Below are positions 33,961 to 44,584 of a stretch of 64,000 nt of DNA, piece after piece; within the stretch, counting starts at the first letter, position 1; each line of letters begins with the position of its first letter. The DNA comes from Circinella umbellata (taxonomy: Eukaryota; Mucoromycota; Mucoromycetes; Mucorales; Lichtheimiaceae). A program made the position numbers and the translations under genes. Location of the stretch: the NCBI GenBank assembly GCA_025093555.1, contig JAIWNF010000082.1, forward strand, positions 62,001 to 126,000. Reading direction: 5' to 3'. The notes beneath the pieces are model-generated. The model saw nothing but the letters and a program-made list of their open reading frames with translations, had not been told where the DNA came from and ran no database searches.

Positions 33961-35994
33961 TTAAGATGGGCTTTGAGGTTGTAGTGATGCTTCACGGGAA
34001 GATGTTTCTTGAAGTTTGTCTGATTGCATCAACACACTGATATCATAATCCTCTATTTCTTCAATACGATACAATTCTTCTTGAATGGTAGGATCATTAA
34101 CTTCCAGAGCTGGTAGCTCGTTTTCATTCATCAACACAAATCCTTTAGAATCACAACACATAATATCTTTTACGTCGTTCTCTGTCAAATAACCTCGTTG
34201 ATCACTAACTTTGCTGTCATCTACATGTAGTTGTTTTGGTGTACTTTTTTGCTTCACCCTTTCCTGTTTTTGTAGTTCGTTTTCATCAGCAAAGATCGCG
34301 TCTGTATTGTCGGGCGCACGACCATCATTTTCGGCATAGCTTTTTGTTCCTATTCTTCGTGGTTTTCGTAATTTTTGTTGTCGATTGTAAGTCGTCAGCA
34401 TGCCATATTCATAAAACTGTGATAGGTCATCTTGATCACTTTTAGCAAGTTTCAATGCTCGACGTAATGTTGATCCAAGTGGCTGACCCCCCTTGATTAA
34501 TGTGTTGAAGACTCGATGGAAACTTTCTATAGCATTACTCGTACGGCAAACATGAAAACGTAAACTACGTTTCATAATAGATCCATTCACACAAATCATA
34601 CTTCGAACATCGGGTTGGAGCCACCATATAAGCCATTTACGAGCATCTGGGAATTCGGATACAATATTGTTGCAGGTATCATTGAATTCCATGTCATCAA
34701 CAGTAGTGCGTAACTTGACAGTAAGCTCTAAGAAGGCGGTGCGTTTATCAACAGGTACAACAGCGTGAATACTACTAATGCGTTGCACTGATTGCATCCA
34801 ATGCATGTAACAGCCTTTCAAGTATTTAAGTCCATCGGTCATACCATAAGTATATGTGGTATATGCTGACAAATATCCATTCTTCTGTGACAGCGAAAAG
34901 TCCATGGCCATCCCCATGAAGTTATCTGATGAACTAAAGTCGATTTTGTATAACGAAAATAATGCCAGAAAGTATTCATGAAAATGTTCTTTTTTTAATC
35001 CTCCAATAACAGCCTGAAATATCAATGCATGCTTTCGTATTTCAGGGAAATACAAAACAGTTGAACACATATATCGATCCTTTGGAAATGCTTTATACGT
35101 TACATCCGTTATGCAGGGAAATGCTTTGAAGTTGACATATTTTGGCATTAATGGTGCCCTGAAAGTAATGATAAAGGAATGAGATGTAATGTTTGCTGAT
35201 GTAATATAATCCGGATATTCATTTTCAAGTTCTTCAAATTTGTTAAAAATGTCTTTATCATCTGTGGATTTTTCTTTTGTGTTTTTTCCACGTTTCCGAA
35301 TTTCATAGTTAACTCGATCCAAATTACCTAGTACAGGATTGATACTGCGTACCGATTTTGCTATCGTTCCTTCCTTATCCAAAATGCCACTGACTAATCC
35401 TTTGGCTTTTCGTTGGGGCAATAGAGCTCTTTCATATCCCTGAGGTTCGTCATCATGTTGTTTGTAATTATCCAAATATTGATCAAGTTTCTGTTGCTGC
35501 TTGTTGCTAAGATGCTTGTCAAGATAGTGGGGAGGGTTTTCCTGGTGATCATCACCATTATCCATCTGATTGTGATTATGTTCTCCATAATGAACAAGTG
35601 TACAAACATTGCCTTCGAAATAAAAAAATGCATGTGCTCTACAAGTTCTATCATGGTACATAGTGCCACTACAACCAGGACATCCAGCGTTTATTTGATT
35701 TTTTACAGCAGCTTCAGTTATTCCAGGTCGACGTTGAAACATAAAAAAAGAACAATTCTCGTCTTTACACACAATAAATCCGTTGCATGTCTTTTTGTAA
35801 CGTCTGCAATTACCTCCTGCCATTCCTCGCATTCGACGATTGCTATGCATGCTACGCATTGCCCAACCAATGTCAAGTGAAAAGCGATCATATCTATCTT
35901 TTTCAACGTTGAAATAAGCTGGGGCTGTTTCTGAATATCTTCCATTTGGGTACCTTTTGTTGAAGAAAGTAACAATGTTGTTTTCGGTAGACAT
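33961..35994 (-). CDS. MULE-type DDE transposase with GCM/WRKY-like zinc finger
   Basis: 677 residues, single exon, intact. Residues about 40-141 carry a Cys/His-rich DNA-binding domain (Cys63, Cys70, Cys76, Cys81, Cys105, Cys108, His114, Cys118, Cys131, HYGEHNH at 135-141), the GCM1/FLYWCH/WRKY-type finger common at the start of MULE transposases. The RNase H-like core has the first Asp in CITDVTYKAF (297), the second in MAMDFSLSQ (365), a CYMHW motif (395-399) characteristic of MULEs, and the Glu in TSNAIESFHR (490). A Lys/Arg- and Asp-rich tail follows. It cuts at the element ends in the nucleus. It is immediately upstream of, and in the same frame as, the peptidase gene. Promoter and GTGCAC words lie in the right terminus just upstream. 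Confidence 0.9.
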   Translation of the reverse strand: MSTENNIVTFFNKRYPNGRYSETAPAYFNVEKDRYDRFSLDIGWAMRSMHSNRRMRGMAGGNCRRYKKTCNGFIVCKDENCSFFMFQRRPGITEAAVKNQINAGCPGCSGTMYHDRTCRAHAFFYFEGNVCTLVHYGEHNHNQMDNGDDHQENPPHYLDKHLSNKQQQKLDQYLDNYKQHDDEPQGYERALLPQRKAKGLVSGILDKEGTIAKSVRSINPVLGNLDRVNYEIRKRGKNTKEKSTDDKDIFNKFEELENEYPDYITSANITSHSFIITFRAPLMPKYVNFKAFPCITDVTYKAFPKDRYMCSTVLYFPEIRKHALIFQAVIGGLKKEHFHEYFLALFSLYKIDFSSSDNFMGMAMDFSLSQKNGYLSAYTTYTYGMTDGLKYLKGCYMHWMQSVQRISSIHAVVPVDKRTAFLELTVKLRTTVDDMEFNDTCNNIVSEFPDARKWLIWWLQPDVRSMICVNGSIMKRSLRFHVCRTSNAIESFHRVFNTLIKGGQPLGSTLRRALKLAKSDQDDLSQFYEYGMLTTYNRQQKLRKPRRIGTKSYAENDGRAPDNTDAIFADENELQKQERVKQKSTPKQLHVDDSKVSDQRGYLTENDVKDIMCCDSKGFVLMNENELPALEVNDPTIQEELYRIEEIEDYDISVLMQSDKLQETSSREASLQPQSPS

Positions 35995-36078
35995 TTTATT
36001 AATTTTTTAAAAAAAGTGCACGATGCGTTTCTTCAGGAACACTCAAGGGCTTGTTGGTGCACGATAGCCTAATTTTAG

Positions 36079-36105
36079 GGTGGTGCACGATTTTTGGAGG
36101 TCCCC
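36079..36105. repeat. Right terminal inverted repeat of the MULE
   Basis: It ends with GGAGGTCCCC on the plus strand; inverted, it reads GGGGACCTCC then AAAAATCGTGCACCACC. Additional CGTGCAC-like copies are at about 36017 and 36056. Confidence 0.88.
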
Positions 36106-36114
36106 CATATTACC
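36106..36114. repeat. Right 9-bp target duplication of the MULE
   Basis: CATATTACC, identical to 32692-32700. Confidence 0.92.
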
Positions 36115-36913
36115 ACGTCATAAAACATATATGTCCATAAGCATGACTTTCAAACACACTTCTTTTTTTAATCATCCTAATTTGCACATAAAAAACACTA
36201 CTTTTATAATTCCCTTGTTCTCTTTGTTGATATATTCCCACTCTCTTCCTCTTACTTTTTATGTCCATAAATTCATCTCAACAAAAGACAAACTCATTAT
36301 CACATTAACAGCATTCATATAATTTCAACCTTTTTTTTTATTTAGAAAGTTATATGTTGTATAACCTTAATCAATTTATTTACTTTCTAGGATTTCAACC
36401 CCATCTTTATATAAATTCACTATTTTTTTTTCTTTTCATTACAAATAAAATTGATGTAAAAACAACCTTATACACTCCATCATGTTAGCGCCCAAAATCC
36501 AATTCTGCCCAATTTAAATTAGACTTTGGGACGCCCAACTCCCAATTTATAACAATTTTATTATTTCATGCAAAAAACGATTATGATTATATTATATTTG
36601 TTATAAAAAAAATTTATAGCTTCTCTTCTATTTACACGTTAAGTTTCATCTATTTAAATTTATTTAATGTGTGTTAATTTTGAACTTTAGGCCTACATAT
36701 GGTGCATTTCACCTGTAATCGCCAATAATTTTCATGGATTTCTAGAGGCTTCAGCTTCACACTAAATAAATATTTTGTAAATCCACACTTTAAGTATTAT
36801 TTTTAAGCCTATTATAAACAGTTATTAAAGTTTAGAAAGTTGTAAAAATGCTTTAAAAAAAAGTTGAAGCTTATCAAAGTTGGTCAGTCAAAGCCAAATT
36901 TTGACCATTTTGG
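36115..36913. other. Right inner part of outer element, noncoding
   Basis: About 800 bases between the MULE and the right inverted repeat. It holds no supported coding sequence. Around 36488-36545 it carries GCGCCCAAAATCC ... TTTGGGACGCCC, a small imperfect inverted arrangement that may be an end of another short repeat. Confidence 0.4.
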
Positions 36914-37152
36914 CTGGGCAAGACATAAAATTGAAAGATAAAAACTACATATCGGAGTTCTCAAGCGTAGGTGAAGCGAATAACGTGATACCGGCGGTAG
37001 TAAGTGAAAATCTTAGAAAGAGCCCTAATAAAGTATGAATGCAGACAGGAACAAAAGTGACAGCTAATTTTTTAATTTTTTCTGGTTCCAAACCGCCCAG
37101 GCAATCAGGGAGCATATTGGTCTGGGAATCAGACTATCTCTATAAATTAGGT
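36914..37152. repeat. Right inverted repeat of outer element, uninterrupted
   Basis: 239 bases matching in inverted orientation the two left halves at 27360-27479 and 30444-30565. It serves as the reference that shows the left copy was split by an insertion. It ends 287 bases before the next gene's start codon. Confidence 0.85.
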
Positions 37153-37439
37153 GTTAATCTCGTTGTCACTCAAGTTTTTCGGGCTTTGATCATCGGCCTT
37201 TGGGAGTGCTCGCCCCTGCATGAGTCAACACCCCTTAATACGTAGCGCTCTTCCTTTGTCTTTATTCGTTACTTTGAATTATTTTATAATAATATAATTC
37301 TTAAATGGTACTTTGAGTAACGTATGGACATCAAGAGGAATCTTTTTTTATAAGATTTGAAAAAGCATATAAAAATAACAGTCTCTCACGATTTTTCTTT
37401 TTGCTTCTTATCCTTTTTTTTTTGCGCTACGTACAAAAA

Positions 37440-37997
37440 ATGTCAGACGGTATAGCTCCCAATCAACAAGTCAAGCTGCAAAATCAAAAATTGTTTGAAA
37501 CTTGTGAACAAGAATTTAAATGTTTGGTCAAGGAACTTGGTGGTTACAAGAGTCACCACAAGAGCGTAAATTATCCATACGCCTATATTCGATTTGATTC
37601 ATCGGAAGCAGCAGGTCGATTCTATCATACTTATAAGGAAAAGCAATGGTTTGGATTTGATGTAAAGCCATATAAATATCAAAGTCGTGATGTGACGTAT
37701 CCAGTACCTATTGATGTAATCATTTCTGAGTTAAGTCAAACTTTTCCTGAAAAATCAAAAATATCAGGCGGAACCAGCATCGACGTAACAAAGGCAACAT
37801 TAATTCAACATTATGAGAATGACCTCTCTTATATCCAAGATGAACTTTTTGAACAACAACAAAAACTCGTGATAAAAATGAAAGAGTTAGCTGGACTTCA
37901 AAAATCAGTGCAAGAACTTGAAACCAATATCAAGAAATTACAAGAACGAATGAAAGAAACTGGACAAAATATTGTCGTTTTGTATGGCCTCAAATAA
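37440..37997 (+). CDS. Hypothetical protein: RRM-like fold plus coiled coil
   Basis: Single exon, 185 residues; the ATG at 37440 follows a T-rich leader and ACGTACAAAAA. Residues about 10-80 have an alternating pattern with YAYIRFDSSEAAGRFYHTY, which looks like the second half of an RRM-type fold (RNP1-like strand, then the second helix). Residues about 120-175 form an amphipathic coiled coil (LFEQQQKLVIKMKELAGLQK and following). No family was recognised. The outer transposon ends just upstream, so part of its promoter may derive from the transposon's right repeat. Confidence 0.65.
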   Translation: MSDGIAPNQQVKLQNQKLFETCEQEFKCLVKELGGYKSHHKSVNYPYAYIRFDSSEAAGRFYHTYKEKQWFGFDVKPYKYQSRDVTYPVPIDVIISELSQTFPEKSKISGGTSIDVTKATLIQHYENDLSYIQDELFEQQQKLVIKMKELAGLQKSVQELETNIKKLQERMKETGQNIVVLYGLK

Positions 37998-39793
37998 TCT
38001 CTTTTTTTTCTTTGCTATCATTATAAATATCCACACCTATACATTTTATAGATATATATAATACTATATCTTTTATTTATAAAATGAACTTTCCCTTTTT
38101 TTATTATATGATACCTTAAAATAGATGTATAAAAAGATGTACATTTCTGAACTAATAAATATAAATAACTTTAAAAAATTTTGGGCCTGAATTTCTGTGT
38201 GTAATTAGAAAACAATTTGATGAATTACAATAATATAGTCAAAATACATAGCAGAACATCAAATGTCTTTTGATCATTAACTTACTTTTGACCTGCAATA
38301 ATTTTTTTATCTGCTCTATCCACCATATGCTCCCCCAGTTTATCCCTTCTTTGATTTTGATAACCACAGATGCCCCAATGTAATATAATATTGGATTTAT
38401 TATAATATAGGTCTTAAGCAGTAATATGGTACGTATGCCAAATTATATCACCATATATACAAATGAAAATACAAATCCCTATAACACAAAAGCCATGAAA
38501 ATCGATCTATATTCATCATAAGTAGAATGAGAAGTACAGTGTATATATAAAAAGAATTCCTGTCACTAAATATACTATATTCAACTGGTACGTACGTATT
38601 TATTATATTTTTGTTATTCATAACTTATTCAACTTTTTATGTGCTTTTTATGTACAGCTCCATCATACTTTCTGTAAAATCCTAACATCCAATCCTTCTA
38701 TGTGATATAATTTTCTAATTCGTGAAAATCACCCATATAATCCATGGTATTTAAAAGAAGTGGTGCTAATATTACAAACATAAGCAAATGTTCCTGTTGA
38801 AAGAAAAGAGATAGTAATCAGCAAGACACGATAGGCTGATACACGAATAATCGCATATTCGGAATAAAATGACAAGCTGTTTGACAATTCATCGCCAGTG
38901 TATAAAACTTATATAGTGTATCAACAATCATACGACATAACAATTGTTGTCTTTATAAGTTTCTGTGCTAATTCAATCAAAACCTATCATTTACCTTGCT
39001 TGAAATCCTGTTTTTAATCGGATGGAGTATTAAATATAGCATTGAGGAAATTGATACTATTGTTAATCAAAATCTTGCTGTTCATTTTCAGACAGTAGAT
39101 TTTGTCGTTCTGTGATGAAGTTAACGTGTTTTTCTTTCAGCTCTATATTATTTTTATTATATTATCAATGTTCTTATGGACTCTGGATGATGATAAAAAT
39201 GATTATTACGTATTACAATTTAAAAAAGTTCCGATTGGGGGAAGGCGAAAATAAATTATGTATTATATCATACTGGAGTGGTATGTAGTATTATTTCTTC
39301 TCTTTTTGCTTCTCTTATTTTCTCGCTTGAAAATGTGGGGCGTTCATAAGAATTGAAATTACTTTAACAATATGTTTTCAGAGTGTCCATAACACTTCTC
39401 TACCTAATATTATAGTTACTGCGTTACCAATAAACTTCATTCTTTTTCTAATTAATAATTGAGCTTATACAATTTGTTTATTAGCATATACTCATTAACA
39501 TGAGGCATTATTAATAAGTTTATTGTTATAAATAAACGACACCTGTAGGTTGCTAGTAGGTTTGCTTTGTAGAGCAAGTTGGTCAGCTAAAAATGATGTC
39601 TTGTCTACTAGAGTTGTAAAAACTGCAGGTGGTGAGACTGTGTGACAGTTTGAAGAATATTCAAATTCCGTTTGCGCACCCTCATATAAAAAGAGTGAGA
39701 ACCTCTATATCTTACCATTTTAACACCCCCCAAACTTTTTTTTACTATCCTCTTTTTTTTTGGCGTGTGTGTAGCATAATAGATAATCGAAAA
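37998..39793. other. Intergenic, no gene seen
   Basis: 1.8 kb of A+T-rich DNA. The left part is 3' UTR of the coiled-coil gene, and the last 150 bases, with TTTTTTTTGGCGTGTGTGTAG, are the TAF1 promoter side. Nothing else supported. Confidence 0.45.
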
Positions 39794-41546
39794 ATGTCGT
39801 TAGCAGGATACCTTTTTGGCAATGTTGACGAACAAGGTCGGCTCGACACTGATTTAGACGAGGTAATAATAATAATAATATCTACAAAATGATTAATTAT
39901 AAAAAAGAAAAACATTTCTCAAAGTACTAATGTGATATTTTCATGTAATATAAATGTATATAAATAGGAATTGAGAGAGTCTTTAGAACATGTCGATTCT
40001 GGTGTCATGTCAAAGATTTTTAATACTGATACCTTTGGACTTGAACATGGAAGCCGTGAAGACGAAGACGACGAAGACGACGAATCTTCCTTAACGCCTA
40101 ATTTAAAACCTCAACCTCAACAACAAGAACATGCATCGGACGCTATTGACTATTCCGATTTTAATGAAGCTGTACCAGACGATCAGATATTTAATGAAAA
40201 ATATTATAAGCGTGGTATGGGCATTATACAAACAAAACAACAATTGCCAAAATCACGATTACGGATTGTAACTGAAGATTATGATGAAGAAGAAGAAGAG
40301 GAACCAGTTCATGTTAAAACAGAAGAGGGTCTTGATCAACAACAACAACTAATGATACCATCCAGTGCTTTAGCACAATTTCCTTCTTCTACAACTACTA
40401 CCTTACAACAAAAGCAAAAACAAGTTGTTATGGGAACAATACCTGAATTACCAAAATCACCACCACGTCAAGTGGATATTAAAGAATTATTTCCTGCTTT
40501 TGAGCAAGGGAAGGTTTTGAAATTTACTGAACTTTTTACAACAAAACTTAAACAACGATCAAAACTTGCTTCAAGTAAAAGGGGTAATAACATTTATTTG
40601 TTTGCTGCTGTTATTCTTGTCTTAAAACAAAGGATTATATACATATATGTGTGTATGTGTGTGTATACTAACAATCCGTATTTTTAATATATGGGGTATA
40701 GTGATCTTTAATGATGGATATGAATATGAAGTTGAGCGAGATCAGCGATTAGAATTTTTACGACCAGAAAAATTACAGCGCCCTCGATGGGATCAGGGAA
40801 AAGGGAAAGGATCGGCAAAACGACGAAAACTTGATATCACACCTACTGAAAACTATCCAATAATTGAAAGTGCAAGTGAAAGTGAAGACTTATCGGATGA
40901 AGAATCAGATACAGAGACGGTAACTATATATAATCATATATATCCTATCATATATTAAATTGTCAATTTAGCAATTTATTTATGTCTCTTTTATGTTTGT
41001 TTATTTTAGCCATATATAACTGAAACACCTGGTGTCGACATTGAAAATAATCGATTATATCATTCAATCATGCTGGAACCATGGGAAGAAGAAATTCAAT
41101 GGGGCAGTGATAGTGATGAAGATATGATCGACAGTAATAATAATAATGAAGAAACTTGGGTGGGCGAAATTGAAGAGGTAAAGATAATATATTAAAATAA
41201 TCGATTATTTTACACACATGTTAATTGAGGTGAAATGGGCTATTAATTTTTTTGTATATCTATGTAATTTTTCTTCTTTTAGTCCGTTGTATCTAAACAT
41301 TTGAATAATCAACTTGAAGATGGAGATTGGCTTGAAGCTGTTATTTGGGACAAAGAAAAACCAAATCCTGCTTATCTTAAAATTGATCTTGATTTGAATG
41401 ATCCAAATATGCTATTTGATTGTGAAGAAGTAGAAGCAACAAAAGCTCAAATGGTTGAAGCTAAACAAGTTAAAAAGGGACGAAAACCGTTACCAAAACC
41501 ATTACCAAAGGTAAATATAATTAAATTATATAATATTCCTTTTGAA

Positions 41547-41615
<69 letters not shown>

Positions 41616-44256
41616 CTTATTGACACTTATTACTATTATAATTGTTACATTCAGATTCCAATTATTTATACAGAAGAATCTAATAACAAACTTCCTTTGA
41701 ATCGATTCAATTTATCCAATGATAAATTTTATGATTCTCATTATACCGGTCGCCTTGTGCGTGTAAGACAAACATTTGGTCAATTGGTGGTACAACACGC
41801 TTTACCTGCTTTAAAGTTACATCCTTCACTGGTAAGTCTTTTTCTTCTTCTTCTTTTGTACTGTATTGCTTCAATCATAATCTTAACTTTTATTGAGGGA
41901 CTAATATATATATATGCTATTATCATTATAATCATTAGTACAAAACTCGATTATCAAAAGCAGAACTTCGATCATTTCACAGACCTTTGGTTCAGTTACC
42001 TACTAACGATGAAATTCAATTTTCACGTGTTAAAGTTAGCAAGAAAAAGAAAAAGGATAAAAAGAAAGGCTATGTTGATGCTATGCGAAGTACCAAGGAT
42101 TTATCACTTAAAGACAACGCACCTTTTGTTTTATTGGAATTTTCGGTAAATACTAGATTTTTTTGTGTTATTAGTCGTTTATAAATAGGATAGGAAGAAA
42201 AAACAAGTAGATTAATTGAATTAATAATAATAGGAAGAACATCCTCCGATTGTATCCAATATTGGCATGGGAACATTAATTATCAATTACTATCGAAAAG
42301 AAAAAGCCAAAGATGAAACTGTACCCACAGTAAGTTGTTTTTTTATATGCTTAGCTTATATAGCACTATCTGTAATGATGATATTGATTGATTTGATAAT
42401 AATAATATTAATAATAGAGTGACATTGGTGAACCATTTGTACTCGATATTGGTGACACATCGCCTTTTATGAACTTTGGTAACGTTGAAGAGGGTCAGAC
42501 TATACCCGTATTATACAACAATCTGATCCGAGCACCTTTATTCCGTCACGAAGTCAAAGGCACTGATTTTCTTTTTGTCAAAAGCACTTATAAGGGAAAT
42601 ACCAAATACTATATCCGAGAAATTCCAGCCATCTTTACTGTGGGACAAACATATCCTGTACAAGAGGTTCCTGGCCCTCATTCACGTAAAGTCACCACCA
42701 CCATCAAGAATCGATTACAAGTTGTTGCTTATCGTTTGATTAAAAAGAATCCATTATATCGACTCAAGATGAGTAAATTAGCTCAGAAGTTTCCTGAATA
42801 TACAGATATTCAAATCCGTCAACGATTAAAAGAATTTTTAGAATTCCATCGACGAAGTAAAGATGGAGGAGGAGGTTATTGGAAAACACGAGGTAGTGGT
42901 GAACCTCCTACTGAAGAGGACTTACGTAAGATGGTTACACCTGAAATGGTATGTTTGTATGAAAGTATGCTTGTGGGTGAACGTCATTTACAAGATTTAG
43001 GTTATGGTGATGTGAATGATGATGAAGAAACAGGTGAAGGCGATTCAAAGCTTGAAGTAGAGCAACAATTGGCTCCTTGGTTTGCTACAAGAAACTTTAT
43101 TAATGCTACTCAAGGAAAAGCCATGTTGAAATTATATGGTGCTGGTGATCCAACTGGAAGAGGTGAAGGTTTCAGTTTTATTCGTGTCTCCATGAAGGAT
43201 ATTTTCTTGCGAGCTGGTGAATCTGCAGAAGAGAAACTTGGTAAGAAATATCAATTTTTTAATAGAAATCATAACTATATTACATCCATCTATTGCCATG
43301 ATATAACTCTTATTTTTTATTTCTGTTTACTAAAAACAAAACTATTATTATTTATCCTTTTTTTTTTAATAGCACAAATTGAACAAAGACCAAAAAGTGC
43401 TCATAGATACAATGTTGCTGAACAACAACAAATTTATAAAGAAGAAATCGATCGTATTTGGAAAGCTCAACTGGAATCTCTATCTAATCCTAATGAACCT
43501 GAATTAACAGAACAAGATATGGAAGGAGAAAATGAAGGTGATGATTTATCACGTGATATGTATCATGCTGATAGTCCCATGACAGCTCCTTCTCCTGCTA
43601 CATCATATTATGGTGGGCGTAGTCGATATGATCGTGCCCAATCTGAAACAGTAGATGATGATGACATGGTATCAGTGACTGGTAGTTTAAGTTCAAGAAC
43701 AAGTTATCAAGTTAATAATCCAAATAAACATCTGGTCATTCGAAGATTGATGCGTCAAAAAGATGGTACGAGTTCATGGGTTCAAGAACTCATACGTGAT
43801 CCTGTTGTTATCAAATCATATTTACGTCAACGACAGATGATTGAAGAAGAAGCAACAAGGTAAATAATAAATAAGAATAAATGAAAAAAAAAACACGTGT
43901 AGTACTAGCTGGTCAATTTTAAAATTTTTATCACTTTTTTTGTTACTAATAATAATGATTCATATGTATTATATATGTATAGTACGGAAGCACTTGAACC
44001 GACAGGTGATGCAGAAAAGAATGCTAGAATGAAGAAACGTATTCAAGACCAACTTGCGAAATTAAAACGAAATGCTGAACGACGAAGACAACGACAATTG
44101 GCTAAACAAGCTGCTTTGGCAGAAAATCCTGTTCTTGGATTAATTCGAGGCAAGCGAGAAGGTGCTATGCGTCGCTGTGGTAATTGTGGGCAATTGGGTC
44201 ATATGAAAACGAATAAAAACTGTCCCATGTTCCATATGAATAGTGTCAATAATGAA

Positions 44257-44288
<32 letters not shown>

Positions 44289-44460
44289 TGGTGCAACAAC
44301 ACCTGGTGGTAGTTCGACTCCAACAGCAACCCCTGGAGCACCAACAACTCAAGCACCTTCAACACCATCCAATAGCGGTAATAATCCAATAGAGAATAAT
44401 GGTTCTGATAATAGTAATTCTCTTCCTCCTCCTCCTCCTTCTTCTCCCATTGTTAAATAA
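39794..44460 (+). CDS. TAF1: TFIID subunit TAF1
   Basis: Eleven exons (39794-39862, 39968-40583, 40702-40919, 41010-41177, 41283-41510, 41655-41831, 41939-42145, 42234-42329, 42418-43240, 43373-43859, 43983-44460) encode 1,188 residues. The protein starts with SLAGYLFGNVDE (the TAND-like start seen in TAF1). An acidic/Gln-rich part is followed by the large DUF3591 core: EEHPPIVSNIGMGTLIINYY, PFMNFGNVEEGQ, the winged-helix stretch RLKEFLEFHR and REGAMRRCGNCGQLGHMKTNK. The last is the TAF1 zinc knuckle (CxxCxxxGHMxTxxxCP). No bromodomain follows; the tail is an Ala run and Pro-rich. This is the fungal form, where Bdf-type proteins supply bromodomains. TAF1 is the scaffold of TFIID at promoters. 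Introns contain a long (AC)n(AT)n run. Confidence 0.95.
41549..41611. repeat. (AC)n(AT)n microsatellite in TAF1 intron 5
   Basis: About 14 AC units directly followed by about 17 AT units inside the intron between 41510 and 41655. This is probably the most length-variable locus in the window. Confidence 0.9.
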
Positions 44461-44584
44461 TGAATTAATTTTTTCTTTTCAATCCTTCTTCTCCTCTCCC
44501 TTGGTTCACATGTATTTTTTTTTCTACAAAAAGTATCCAATTATGTATAAAAAAAAGCTTGTCTTTTTATAATTTTTACTTTTA

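Larger units (their letters stand above)
32701..36105 (-). mobile_element. Complete Mutator-like element with peptidase gene
   Basis: A 3,405-bp element bounded by 27-base inverted repeats (23 of 27 identical; both contain AAAAATCGTGCACCACC) and a perfect 9-bp target duplication. Further GTGCACGAT/ATCGTGCAC words lie just inside both ends and may be transposase-binding sites. It holds two long undamaged minus-strand frames that fill almost the entire interior: a DDE transposase (35994-33961) and a cysteine-peptidase-like protein (33906-32911). The intact frames and exact duplication suggest recent activity. It is inserted into the older element spanning 27360-37152. Confidence 0.9.
27360..37152. 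mobile_element. Outer nested DNA transposon with long inverted repeats
   Basis: The sequence 36914-37152 reappears in inverted orientation, with few mismatches, as two pieces on the left: 27360-27479 (outer half) and 30444-30565 (inner half). Both outermost ends read ACCTAATTTATAGAG inward. Flanks are TTTAATCTC on the left and GTTAATCTC on the right, 8 of 9 identical, which fits an aged target duplication. Long repeats of about 240 bp and an 8-9-bp duplication are typical of Mutator-like elements (9 bp), though hAT (8 bp) is not excluded. Its own cargo appears to be the decayed gene at 31552-32643. Later insertions expanded it: a 2,964-bp insert in the left repeat and a 3,405-bp MULE. Without them the element would be about 3.4 kb. 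No transposase belonging to the outer element itself was identified. Confidence 0.75.

Noticed and set aside
33810..33995. 61-codon minus-strand frame bridging the transposase and peptidase
   Set aside because: Different phase from both proteins. The true bridge is the same-frame 18-codon stretch after the TAA.
35455..35880. 141-codon plus-strand frame inside the MULE transposase
   Set aside because: Antisense to the intact transposase, no initiation context, no recognised motif.
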